Source of the DNA: Thiocapsa sp035467215
GTDB lineage: Bacteria; Pseudomonadota; Gammaproteobacteria; Chromatiales; Chromatiaceae
Assembly: GCF_035467215.1 (NCBI RefSeq)
Contig: NZ_DATITZ010000366.1
Location: forward strand, 1 to 31,341
Length of the DNA stretch: 31,341 nucleotides
Direction of reading: 5' to 3'
Shown piece by piece: positions 1 to 7,258 of the stretch. The position numbers and the translations under genes are program-made. The notes under the pieces are model-generated. The model ran no database searches and was not told where the DNA came from. It worked only from the letters and a program-made list of their open reading frames with translations. Position 1 is the stretch's first letter; the number at the start of each line of letters is the position of its first letter.

Positions 1-110
1 CTCATCCACCTGCCGACACTGCGCCACCGAGGTGATCAGTGCGGGAAAGCCGCGAGCATTCCGCGCGAAATAATTCGGGAATCGGCCGGTGAAATAAAGT
101 GAGCGACAAC
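1..110. other. Unidentified DNA abutting the broken hsdM
   Basis: Sequence similarity to HsdM ends at about base 111, and what lies to the left is not methyltransferase. The minus strand has a second frame, offset from hsdM, that stays open to the window edge (about bases 1-104, reading ...YFTGRFPNYFARNAR...). One plus-strand frame is also open from the edge until a stop near base 101. I recognise neither. This may be the end of an inserted element or of a neighbouring gene brought here by a deletion. Confidence 0.3.
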
Positions 111-518
111 AAGCAGGCCCTCGTAGAGGTTGCCGAGGCCCTCCTCGCGCGCCGAGAACCAGTCCAGCTTGTCGATGGCCATGGTCAGGGATTTGAGGTT
201 CGCGGGCTTGCGCAGCTTGGTGCCCGCGTCGGCGAAAATGGCGAGAATGGTGGGATCCTGCGTCTTCTTGGTGTCGCCCAGATCCAGCAGCAGGCGGCGG
301 TAGTATTCGAGCTGGTCGAGACCCTCCCGCTGCGACAATGCCTCCCAGCCGTACCCGTTCGGGATGCGGTCCTCATGCCCGGTCTCCTGCATCATCTTGA
401 GGAAGAGCAGGAAGGTCAGCTCCGTGACGTATTCGTTGTAGGTCACGCCGTCGTCGCGCAGGATGTGGCAGAGGTTCCAAAGCTTGGCGACGATGTCGCG
501 GGTCACGTTTTCGGTCAT
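36..518 (-). pseudogene. hsdM: Truncated type I DNA methyltransferase subunit (HsdM N-terminal domain only)
   Basis: HsdM is the adenine methyltransferase of type I restriction-modification. Here only the helical N-terminal HsdM_N domain remains, residues 1-136, starting MTENVTRDIVAKLW and ending at the conserved LGNLYEGLL. Intact proteins continue into the SAM-binding and NPPF catalytic domain, giving about 500 residues. In this copy the frame runs into 24 unrelated residues and a TGA at 36-38. No catalytic motif is present, so it cannot methylate. The ATG at 516-518 is the natural start. It lies downstream of hsdR on the same strand, with a CopG-like antitoxin and a palindromic repeat between them. 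The break point, near base 111, marks a deletion or insertion. Identity of the domain is confident. Whether the rest of the gene survives beyond the window is unknown. Confidence 0.82.
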
Positions 519-612
519 TGCGGGGTTCGGGTCGATCCTGAGTGAGAGGGCGAAGTATTCGAGACAACCACGGTTCTTCAGCGAGCGGGCCTTGCTCCTA
601 ACTCCGGCCATC

Positions 613-672
613 GTGGCTCGTGGCGCAGAGCGCCAGGGGCATGCGTGACACCGCAGAGCGGGTGTCACGAGC
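613..672. repeat. Palindromic REP-like element, copy 1
   Basis: This stretch folds into two neighbouring hairpins that both have AGA loops: GGCGC-AGA-GCGCC, then GTGACACCGC-AGA-GCGGGTGTCAC with a one-base bulge. A clearly related sequence lies at 9531-9590, aligning at roughly three quarters of positions over about 55 bases around a shared GCATGCG centre. The rest of the gap between the antitoxin and hsdM (519-754) shows no gene. It may act as an mRNA 3'-end structure. That role is inferred. Confidence 0.55.
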
Positions 673-754
673 GAGTGGTGTTTTGGGTGGCCGGTCTTAC
701 GAGCGCGGCCTGCGAGCACATCGTGCGGGCTTTGCCCAACCGACTCGCTGCATT

Positions 755-1036
755 CTACTTCTTCACCGATTTGTCGACCAATCGGCCATCGACGAACCTG
801 TGCAGTACGCTGGATACAAACGTTTGGCATGGGATTCCTTCCTGCAACGCCCGTGCTTGTAACGCGCGAAGATCCTTGGAGGAAAGGCGAATGCTGATAC
901 GTGCGTCCTTCCTGAACGTGGCTTCCGCAATGGCTTGATGAGCCTTCATCTCTTCAACAGCACTTTTTGCCCTTTTGAGATTTCCGGACTCAAATGCCTC
1001 CAGAATTTCTTTTTCCTCGGAATCAAGCTTGATCAT
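755..1036 (-). CDS. CopG/BrnA-like antitoxin, orphan
   Basis: A 93-residue protein. The N-terminal half is charged and helical (MIKLDSEEKEILEAFESG). The C-terminal half reads RISIRLSSKDLRALQARALQEG, then QTFVSSVLHRFVDGRL, the ribbon-helix-helix pattern of CopG-type antitoxins of type II toxin-antitoxin pairs. Such proteins bind their toxin and repress their own operon. Its ATG overlaps the hsdR stop (ATGA at 1033-1036), so translation is probably coupled to the restriction subunit. No RelE/ParE or BrnT-like toxin reads on either side: upstream is hsdR, downstream a non-coding gap and the hsdM remnant. Base composition is more AT-rich than the neighbouring genes, which suggests transfer. It could be a solitary antitoxin left after toxin loss or a component tied to the restriction operon. 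Confidence 0.75.
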   Translation of the reverse strand: MIKLDSEEKEILEAFESGNLKRAKSAVEEMKAHQAIAEATFRKDARISIRLSSKDLRALQARALQEGIPCQTFVSSVLHRFVDGRLVDKSVKK

Positions 1037-4000
1037 CCTGTCTTGCTCCAGAGCGCTTCGTTCAGCTCGCCGAGAACGGCCTCGAGCTGACCATCAAACA
1101 CCTTGTTGAGACGGCTGAAACCGCCGTGGGCCTGGAAGGGCTCACGGTCGAGTGCCGAGCGGTCCACCACGATCTCGCGCTCGATCTGCTCGGCGATGCG
1201 CTTGAGCCATTTGCGCTGCGGATCGCTCCAGGGGTGTTTGGCGAGGATCCGCTGCATGGCGGCGCGGACCCGTTCGTCGAAGGGAATCAGCGCGTCGCCG
1301 AGGGCGGCCTGACGGACGAACCCGATGATCGAGGCGGCGATCTCTTCGTTCCTGGCATCCTGCCACGCCCGGCGCAGGTTGGCATCGGAATAACCCAACT
1401 TGTCGAGCGCAAGGCGCAACTCGCGAAGCTGGGCGCGGGTCAGCTCGCGCGGGCGCTGCACCACAACCGTCAGGGCGGCGATCTTGTTGACGTTGTTGCG
1501 GACGTAGCTGGTGAAGCCGTCGAGAAAATCCTCAGGCTTGTCGGCGGACCCGTAGCCGCGCACGACCTCGGCAATCCGATCATCGTGCGACGAAATCGGG
1601 ATTCGGCGCGGCGCATACGCCTCCGGTTCCCGGTCGAGGATACGGCCCAGACCGAGCCTTGACCTGATCCAGACGACGCTCGTGTCGAGCGGCTGCTCCG
1701 CCAGGCGCTTCAGCGTCGCCTCGGGCGTTTCACCTGCATTCGCCTCGTACTGCTCGCGGGCCTCGCCGGAGAGCTTGCCGAGACGGCGACGCAGCTTGAC
1801 CAGGATTTGGTCGCGGATCTCTTCGCGGTGCGCGTCCGTCTCGACCTTGGCGATCTCCTCGAAGAGCTGCTCCAGGCCGATCGAGGGATTGACCACGACC
1901 GGGCGCATGTCGGTCAGGTTCTGGAGATGCGGATAGAGATCGACGGCATCGAAGATGCGGAAGGTCTCCTTGCCGATCTCGTCGCAACGCCGGGTTGCCC
2001 GGCCCAGCATCTGCTCGTAGAGGATGCGGCTGTTGACGCGGCGCAGAAAGACGAGGTTCGTGATCTTGGGGACATCGATCCCGGTGGTCAGCAGATCGAC
2101 GGTGACGGCGATCTTCGGCAGGTCGTCGTTGCGATAGGAGCGGATCAGGCCGCTGACCTGATCGACGCTGCCGGTGACCTTGCGGATCGCGGCGTCCTCG
2201 ATCTCGCCGTAGCGCGTCTTGAACGCCTTTTTCAGCTGATCCACGACGATGTCGGCATGGGCGTCGGTGGCGGCAAAGACCAGGGTCTTTCCCGGCAGGT
2301 CCGGATCGATGTGCTTGGTCAGCTCCTCGGCCACAACCTTGTTGAAGTTGACCGTCACGACCTGCTTGTTGAAGGCCTCGACCTCGAAGTCGATCTGGTC
2401 CGGGACATGGGAAAGGTCGATCTGGCCGGTCTTGGTGTCGAGCAGCTCGATCTGCTCGCCCCTGCCGAAATGAATCCCGGCCTGCGAGAGTGCGGTGGTG
2501 ATCTGGATCGGCGGCTCATGGTCGATCAGGTAGCCGTCGACGACCGCCTCGCGGTAGGAGTAGGTGTAAACCGGATCGCCGAAGATCTGCACCGTATGCA
2601 GGGCGGGGGTCGCGGTCAGGCCGATCTTGACCGCGTCGAAGTGCTCCAGGACCCGGCGGTATTTGGAGATATAGTCCGCCTCGTTGCGGAAGCTGAGCTC
2701 GCCGTCGGAGAGCTCGCGGTCCAGTAGATAGCCCCGGTGGCACTCGTCGATCACGATCAGATCGTACTGGTCGATGGGCGGGACATCGGCCGGATCGGCG
2801 TTGTAGAGCACCCGGCGCACGAGGCCCTGAATGGTGCAGATGTGGACCTTGGTTTCCGGCTCGGGACCGGCGGCGTCCAGACCTTTGAGATCGAAGATGT
2901 CGGCGAAGGTCTTGGTCCCGACCACCTTGGTGGACGAGAACTCCCCGCCGGTCTGCTGCCCCAGGGCGCTGCGGTCCACCACGACGCAGACGCGGCGAAA
3001 GCGCTTCGCGTTGAGGAGGCGAAAGAGCAAGGCGATGGCGAGCTTGGTCTTGCCGGTTCCGGTCGCCATGGCGACCAGCAGGGACCGCAAGCCGTCGGCG
3101 ATGCTCCACTCGACCGCCTCGATGGCCTGCTGCTGATAGGGCCGCAGGGGGAAGCCGAATACCATCGGCTGGATCTTGAGGGCCTCGTGGGCGGCCTCGA
3201 TGTCGATCTCCAGCCATGCCTTGAGCCCGTCGGGCGTCGGCCAGTCGTTCAGGGCGCGGCGGTGATGGGTAGCCTTGCGGGTATCGCGAAACCAGATGCC
3301 GCTCTCGGTCTCGATCTGCTTGAGATAGGGCCGTCCATTGGTCGCGAAGACGAAGGGGACCCGGTAGGCGCCCCACGGACCCCCGATCGCCTCCGCCTCG
3401 CCGTCCTCGAGGACAATGTCGCGCGCGTAGCGCTCGGACTGATCGACGGCGGCGGAGACGTTCTTGCGTTCGCGCTTCGCCTCCACCGTGCCGAGACAGG
3501 GTAAGCCATAGAAGAGTGCATAGTCGGCCGGACCGCTCGCGGTCGGCCATTCGGCAATCGCCATCGCCCTGCCCTTGGCCGGGCGCGCGCCCTGGCTGTA
3601 GCGCAAGAGCTCGGTATCGGCCTCCCAGCCTCGAATGCGCAGTTGCGCGTCGATGATGGCGCGTGTCGCGGCCTCGTCCAGATCGATCCCTTTGGCGGCT
3701 TGCTCGGCCTGTTGCTGCCGGCGAGCCTTCTGCTGCGGCGTGGCTTGGGCGGCGGCAGTCTGTAGGACAAGCAGGTCGGCCAACGCGGCGTTCTTCTGGT
3801 CCTCCGCGTCCTGCGCAATCGCGGCCCACAGCTCTCGCTCCTCGTCGATCCGGCGGGCGCGGGCCTCGGTGGTTTCATAAGCGACCCTCGCCGCTTCGAC
3901 CGCTTCCCGTGCCTTCTCGGCCTCGCCGAGCAGTTGAGCCCGTTGGGCGCGCAGCTGCTCCAGCTCCTCCACGAGGGATTCCGAAGCGGCCTGCGGTGCG

Positions 4001-4425
4001 GTCGGCGGCACGAAAGGGCCGGGCTTGAAGCCGGTGTCCTTTCCGAATGTCCGGTGAAACCAGATCGCCAGTTGCCGGGCGATCTTGAGCGTGGTCAGGG
4101 CATCGCGGTGATCGCCGTATCCATCGTGGGTCGCGCGGTTGCCGAGAATCCGGACCTGGTGAAACAGGTCGAGGACCTCGGGAGGAACCGCACGCTCGAG
4201 CTTGAGACGACGCAACAGGTCCGATTGCAGCTCGTCCGGGGTGACGAGAAGACCGCTCCGAGCGGCCACTTGGCGGGCCAGCTCCTCGCCGAACTGGCGG
4301 AGCTTGATCAGGCAGGTCGAGGGATCGTCGGCGAAATAGCGCTCCGCCAGGGCGCCGAGGCGATCAAGCTGCGGCTCATAGGCCCGCAGGAATCCGAAGT
4401 TTCGTGATACCCCCTCGGTTGGCAT
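1033..4425 (-). CDS. hsdR: Type I restriction enzyme subunit R (HsdR), EcoEI-like
   Basis: This is the translocating, DNA-cutting subunit of a type I restriction enzyme, 1,130 residues. In order it has an N-terminal helical DUF4145-like domain (about 10-130), a coiled coil rich in Glu, Ala and Arg (about 150-245), a PD-(D/E)xK nuclease core (D302 in PADYAL, E316 and K318 in VEAKRE), and a superfamily 2 helicase with Walker A ATGTGKT (455-461), DECH (561-564) and LTATP (604-608). Motifs V and VI (TTGIDVP; QMLGRATRR) follow, then an EcoEI-type C-terminal domain. The start is the ATG at 4423-4425, because AGGAG lies 7 bases ahead; a TTG immediately precedes it. The protein looks complete, but its methylase partner is broken and no hsdS is present. 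Restriction without matching methylation would be toxic, so either partners sit elsewhere or the enzyme is inactive in vivo. Confidence 0.93.
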   Translation of the reverse strand: MPTEGVSRNFGFLRAYEPQLDRLGALAERYFADDPSTCLIKLRQFGEELARQVAARSGLLVTPDELQSDLLRRLKLERAVPPEVLDLFHQVRILGNRATHDGYGDHRDALTTLKIARQLAIWFHRTFGKDTGFKPGPFVPPTAPQAASESLVEELEQLRAQRAQLLGEAEKAREAVEAARVAYETTEARARRIDEERELWAAIAQDAEDQKNAALADLLVLQTAAAQATPQQKARRQQQAEQAAKGIDLDEAATRAIIDAQLRIRGWEADTELLRYSQGARPAKGRAMAIAEWPTASGPADYALFYGLPCLGTVEAKRERKNVSAAVDQSERYARDIVLEDGEAEAIGGPWGAYRVPFVFATNGRPYLKQIETESGIWFRDTRKATHHRRALNDWPTPDGLKAWLEIDIEAAHEALKIQPMVFGFPLRPYQQQAIEAVEWSIADGLRSLLVAMATGTGKTKLAIALLFRLLNAKRFRRVCVVVDRSALGQQTGGEFSSTKVVGTKTFADIFDLKGLDAAGPEPETKVHICTIQGLVRRVLYNADPADVPPIDQYDLIVIDECHRGYLLDRELSDGELSFRNEADYISKYRRVLEHFDAVKIGLTATPALHTVQIFGDPVYTYSYREAVVDGYLIDHEPPIQITTALSQAGIHFGRGEQIELLDTKTGQIDLSHVPDQIDFEVEAFNKQVVTVNFNKVVAEELTKHIDPDLPGKTLVFAATDAHADIVVDQLKKAFKTRYGEIEDAAIRKVTGSVDQVSGLIRSYRNDDLPKIAVTVDLLTTGIDVPKITNLVFLRRVNSRILYEQMLGRATRRCDEIGKETFRIFDAVDLYPHLQNLTDMRPVVVNPSIGLEQLFEEIAKVETDAHREEIRDQILVKLRRRLGKLSGEAREQYEANAGETPEATLKRLAEQPLDTSVVWIRSRLGLGRILDREPEAYAPRRIPISSHDDRIAEVVRGYGSADKPEDFLDGFTSYVRNNVNKIAALTVVVQRPRELTRAQLRELRLALDKLGYSDANLRRAWQDARNEEIAASIIGFVRQAALGDALIPFDERVRAAMQRILAKHPWSDPQRKWLKRIAEQIEREIVVDRSALDREPFQAHGGFSRLNKVFDGQLEAVLGELNEALWSKTG

Positions 4426-4447
4426 CAAAACACTCCTGTCGCAACGC

Positions 4448-4672
4448 TCATCCGCTTGCCGCTGCCGACGCGCCGCAACGCGATACAGAGGGCATCGGTA
4501 TCAGAGAGCAGATGCCCAGCTTGAGCCGCGGGGTCGAGCCCTCTGCATTGCCGCGGTCATGATCGCAATCGCGATCGACGAGCATCTGGCGGCTGGACCG
4601 CCGAGCGCCGGTCCTCGGCAACATCATGATGCCGCGCCCGATCGGCTGCGCTGCCGACGCCCCATTTTGCCT
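4448..4672 (-). repeat. Diverged repeat, copy A (between antitoxin 2 and hsdR)
   Basis: Bases about 4521-4672 match bases about 5009-5153 in the same orientation. The best-kept blocks are CATTGCCGCGGTC, ATCGCGATCGACGAG and ATGCCGCGCCCGATCGGCTG. The repeat edge coincides with the stop of the antitoxin gene at 4673. On the minus strand an ORF (4448-4627, 59 residues, MMLPRTGARRSS...) starts at the same site as the 57-residue ORF of copy B and shares LVDRD..DRGNAE. The match ends about halfway along. It may be a degenerate relative and I do not call it a gene. The rest of the gap up to hsdR holds only the hsdR ribosome binding site. Confidence 0.6.
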
Positions 4673-4939
4673 TTAGCGACTTGTTGGCGAATTCTCGTTC
4701 CCGCGCAAACGCTCATGCACCCATCTTGATATCAGGTCCGCTTCAGAGAGGTGCTCGCGCCTTGCTCTTCTTCGGAGAGCGGAGATGTCTTCGGATGCCA
4801 GACGAATGGAAACTTCCTCTGCGCGCTGGAATACCGGTTCGCTGATTTCGACGAGTTCATCTTCGAAATCCGTGAGATCGTGGACCTGCCAAAAGGCCGC
4901 GAGCTCCGAGATTGAGTCGGTTGTCGGTAGGTGTTTCAT
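4673..4939 (-). CDS. CopG/BrnA-like antitoxin, second copy
   Basis: An 88-residue protein. The layout is typical of CopG-family antitoxins partnered with BrnT-like toxins: an N-terminal piece with ELAAFWQVHDLTDFEDEL, an extended linker, then VSIRLASEDISALRRRARREH and LISRWVHERL, the ribbon-helix-helix and toxin-binding region. The ATG at 4937-4939 is preceded at good spacing by GGAAAAG. It overlaps the stop of the upstream 57-residue ORF in an ATGA, the usual arrangement of a toxin-antitoxin operon with the toxin first. That upstream ORF holds only what looks like a toxin C-terminus, so this is probably an antitoxin whose toxin has been cut down. The family call is solid. Its present activity is inferred. 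Confidence 0.78.
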   Translation of the reverse strand: MKHLPTTDSISELAAFWQVHDLTDFEDELVEISEPVFQRAEEVSIRLASEDISALRRRARREHLSEADLISRWVHERLRGNENSPTSR

Positions 4940-5109
4940 TTTCTTTTCCACTGCTGATATCGTGCCCGTTCGCGATCGGTCATCGGGCGAGCCGTAACGG
5001 GATATCTGAGCCGCAGCTTCGAGTCCTCCGCATTGCCGCGGTCGCAATAGGCATCGCGATCGACGAGTCGCTGGGGGTCGGACCGTGCGCCGATCTTCGG
5101 CAGCGTCAT
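4936..5109 (-). CDS. 57-residue ORF: repeat-encoded front plus BrnT-toxin-like tail
   Basis: This small ORF is linked on both sides by ATGA overlaps. Its ATG overlaps the stop of the exonuclease gene (5106-5109) and its TGA overlaps the antitoxin start (4936-4939). The first part (MTLPKIGARSDPQRLVDRD) lies inside repeat copy B. The last 22 residues, from RYPVTARPMTDRERARYQ on, resemble the C-terminal strand and helix of BrnT-family ribonuclease toxins (...ISAR..T..ER..Y). The core of such a toxin, about 70 residues, is missing. The simplest reading is a toxin gene truncated by arrival of the repeat, leaving an in-frame hybrid. A genuine small protein kept by translational coupling is the alternative. 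The ORF coordinates are certain. The toxin relation rests on a short motif. Confidence 0.45.
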   Translation of the reverse strand: MTLPKIGARSDPQRLVDRDAYCDRGNAEDSKLRLRYPVTARPMTDRERARYQQWKRK

Positions 5110-5153
5110 GATGCCGCGCCCGATCGGCTGCGCTGCCGACGCCGCGTCTTGCC
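5009..5153 (-). repeat. Diverged repeat, copy B (3' end of the exonuclease gene)
   Basis: This is the partner of the repeat at about 4521-4672. It covers the last 15 or so codons of the exonuclease gene (GKTRRRQRSRSGAAS) and the front of the 57-residue ORF. Copy A would encode nearly the same tail (GKMGRRQRSRSGAAS), so the exonuclease C-terminus seems to be supplied by the repeat. Between the copies there is a three-base length difference within the small ORF, which keeps its frame. The two copies flank the antitoxin gene, one on each side. Confidence 0.6.
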
Positions 5154-5783
5154 GTTGGATCCCTCCTCCGAGCCAGCTCCGCCGTAACGCGCGATGCAGC
5201 TTTCAAGCTGTGTCTTCGCCGTGCGCTGAATCCGCCCGAGCAGGTCGTGCGTAACCTCCGTGAGCCCGAACCGCTCCATCAAGGCCCGCTCCAGATACAG
5301 CGTCAGATGCGCCGCCATCTCGGCATCGGCCTGCGCCCGGTGATAGCGGCCGGTGACCGGTAACCCGGCGTATTCGACCAGGGTACCGAGCTTGTGGTTG
5401 GGTGCTTGAGGCAAGACGCGACGGGAGACCAACATCGAGCAGGCGAAGGCCTGCGGGGTCCTGCGCCCGATGCGCGCCAGCTCGGCATCCCAGAACTTGC
5501 GGTCGAACGAGGCGTTGTGGGCGACCAGGGGATAGTCGCCGACGAAGTCCGCGACCTCGGCCATGACTCGGTTGGACGGCGGCGCCTCGCGCACCATGGC
5601 GTTGCTGATCCCGGTGAGGTGCTCGATAAAGGACGGGATGCGCACACCGGCATTCATCAGGCTCTGGTACTGATCGACGATGCGCCCGTCGCGGATCAAG
5701 ACGGCCGCGATCTCGGTCGCACGATCGCCCATGTCCGGCGAGAGACCGGTGGTCTCGAAGTCGATCACGACAACCGAATCCAT
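5106..5783 (-). CDS. DnaQ-like (DEDDh) 3'-5' exonuclease
   Basis: A 225-residue exonuclease of the RNase T / DnaQ fold, which removes nucleotides from DNA or RNA 3' ends with two metal ions. Visible motifs are ExoI DFETTG (residues 8-13, D and E ligands), ExoII VAHNASFDRKF (about 87-97), and ExoIII HRAQADAEM with the catalytic His and Asp five residues apart, defining the DEDDh class. The start is the ATG at 5781-5783, with GGAG and AGAGGG ahead. The tail after about residue 200 (GSEEGSNGKTRRRQ...) is basic, low in complexity and lies in repeat copy B, so it is probably not native. The family is certain. Its substrate, and whether it is a proofreading subunit or a free nuclease, cannot be read from sequence. 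It lies directly next to the fucose-gene pseudogene region. Confidence 0.88.
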   Translation of the reverse strand: MDSVVVIDFETTGLSPDMGDRATEIAAVLIRDGRIVDQYQSLMNAGVRIPSFIEHLTGISNAMVREAPPSNRVMAEVADFVGDYPLVAHNASFDRKFWDAELARIGRRTPQAFACSMLVSRRVLPQAPNHKLGTLVEYAGLPVTGRYHRAQADAEMAAHLTLYLERALMERFGLTEVTHDLLGRIQRTAKTQLESCIARYGGAGSEEGSNGKTRRRQRSRSGAAS

Positions 5784-6277
5784 CCCTCTTAGTCTCCTCG
5801 TTGTCGCCGAAGCCCTTGCTGGTCAAAGATGCTGATTCGATACGTGGCATGGCGAAGGCGTCTCGACCGGCACGCGGGGATCCAATGGTGCACGACTGCC
5901 GTCCACGGATCCCAAACCCGGTCGCGAGCATAGCATTGTCGGCCATGCTCCACCCATGACGTTCCCTGGCGTCGGGCAAACACGCGACCCGGCAGAATGT
6001 CGGGGCAGCGGAAGAGGACGACTGCAAGCCGTCGATCCCGGGTGCTGTCGCTGCGCGGCGATCGCCTTCTTTGCTCCTGGCCGGGGGATGAACGAAGCCG
6101 ATCAGACGGCGTGACCGTGCCCGGAGCCATCGCGAGGAGGCGGGGAACTTCGATGCCCAAGCGCCGCTGGGCATTCTCAAAGCGACTGATCATCGAGGCC
6201 GGTAACAGGCTCGACGGCCTGTGGGTCGTCGGGACAGTCTTACTCGTGCCGTTCGGCCACGTTGAAGCATTCGCGTC
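5784..6277. other. Region without recognisable genes
   Basis: About 490 bases between the exonuclease and the fcl-gmd remnant. The minus strand stays open in the frame that follows the remnant, but the residues (after SPYADANAST) match nothing I know and have the Arg/Ser-rich look of out-of-frame reading in GC-rich DNA. Another minus frame contains ECFNVAERHE followed by a stop just past the junction. I see no gene, RNA or clear regulatory site. It is probably debris from the rearrangement that destroyed the fucose genes. Confidence 0.4.
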
Positions 6278-6949
6278 GGCATAGGGCGAGCGCGGGTAGA
6301 AGGGCTTGGTCTCGCTCTGGGGCACCTCCTGGACCTTGCCGAAGAGCTCGGAGGTCGACGCTTGGTATAACAGGGTCTTGCGCTCGAGGCCGAGGATGCG
6401 GATCGCCTCGAGCAGGCACAGGGTCCCGATGCCGTCGGAGTCGGCGGTGTACTCGGGCTCCTCGAAGGAGACGGCGACATGGCTCTGTGCGGCGAGGTTG
6501 TAAAGCTCGTCGGGTTGGACCTGCTGCATGATGCGGATCAAGCTCGGCTCGTTGGTGGACTCGAGCGTCCCGGTCAAGAGGGCCTCTTCGCCGATCGGCT
6601 GCGGGGCGAGACGCGGATAGATGCAGGAGCTGCCGAGAAAGAACAGGCGTTCTACACCGTTGCGCCAGGCGGTGTGGATGATGTTGGCCTCGATCATCAG
6701 GTTTTGATGGATGAACGCGGCTGGGAAGCTGTTGTTGGCCTGGATGCCGCCGACCTTGGCCGCCGCCAGGTAGACCCGAGACGGGCGCGTCTCGGCGAAG
6801 AAGGCATCGACCGCCCGGGTATCCGTGAGATCCAGCTCGCGATGGGTGCGCGCGAGGATGTCCGAGACACCCGCGGCCTCCAAGCGGCGCACGATGGCGG
6901 CTCCCACCGTACCGCGATGTCCGGCCACATAGACCCTCGCCCCGACCTT
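6278..6949 (-). pseudogene. In-frame chimera: GDP-L-fucose synthase front fused to GDP-mannose 4,6-dehydratase middle
   Basis: Two genes of GDP-L-fucose synthesis are fused here. Bases 6545-6949 encode the NAD(P)-binding front of GDP-L-fucose synthase (Fcl): RVYVAGHRGTVG with its Rossmann glycines, AAAKVGGIQANN, LGSSCIYPRLAPQPI, ending LESTNEP. The Fcl catalytic YxxxK, which should follow at once (NEPYAIAK), is missing. From base 6544 the frame continues as residues from the middle of GDP-mannose 4,6-dehydratase (Gmd): SLIRIMQQVQPDELYNLAAQSHVAVSFEEPEYTADSDGIGT split over 6278-6544, then QASTSELFGKVQE, ending at SPYA where Gmd would have VAK. So both enzymes lose their catalytic lysine. No good start codon or ribosome site precedes the Fcl part. 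The DNA from here to 7255 holds no other gene. The product cannot catalyse either reaction. Confidence 0.85.
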
Positions 6950-7095
6950 GTCCTGCTCACTCGCGCCGATCTCCGTTTTCGATGCTGTGTGTTCGCGATT
7001 GCTTAGGGTAGCGCGCGCATGGGCCGGCTCACCAGCTTTGCGCGACGAGAATCCGCGAATCGCCGGCGTGTGTGCCCCGGACCCCGGCGAACCGG

Positions 7096-7124
7096 TTGAC
7101 GCAACCCCCGTCAGGTTCGACACT
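7096..7124 (+). promoter_or_regulatory. Candidate sigma-70 promoter for the DsrC-like gene
   Basis: TTGACG (7096-7101) is followed after 17 bases by GACACT (7119-7124). The first hexamer is near consensus and the second is moderate. It lies 132 bases ahead of the GTG start at 7256. It was found by eye only. The flanking bases from 6950 to 7255 show nothing else apart from a strong ribosome binding site. Confidence 0.35.
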
Positions 7125-7241
7125 CATGCACTACCGAGCGCGATATCGGAACGGCTTACGGGCCGACCGGATCGCAGCATCGGGCACAGCACTGCGGATG
7201 ACGGCATCCAGCGCTGCAACGACGACCAATCATTCATTCTC

Positions 7242-7258
7242 AGGAGGTAACGATCGTG
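7242..7258 (+). promoter_or_regulatory. Strong ribosome binding site fixing a GTG start
   Basis: AGGAGG at 7242-7247 is a perfect Shine-Dalgarno sequence, 8 bases before GTG at 7256-7258. It decides the start of the DsrC-like gene in favour of GTG over the later in-frame ATGs. Confidence 0.8.

Noticed and set aside
4448..4627. 59-residue ORF in repeat copy A as a real gene
   Set aside because: It matches the copy B ORF only in its first half, has no partner overlap at its end, and ends in low-complexity residues.
5789..6277. C-terminal extension of the fcl-gmd fusion as a genuine new domain
   Set aside because: The residues lack hydrophobic patterning and match nothing; the frame is open as often happens in GC-rich DNA.
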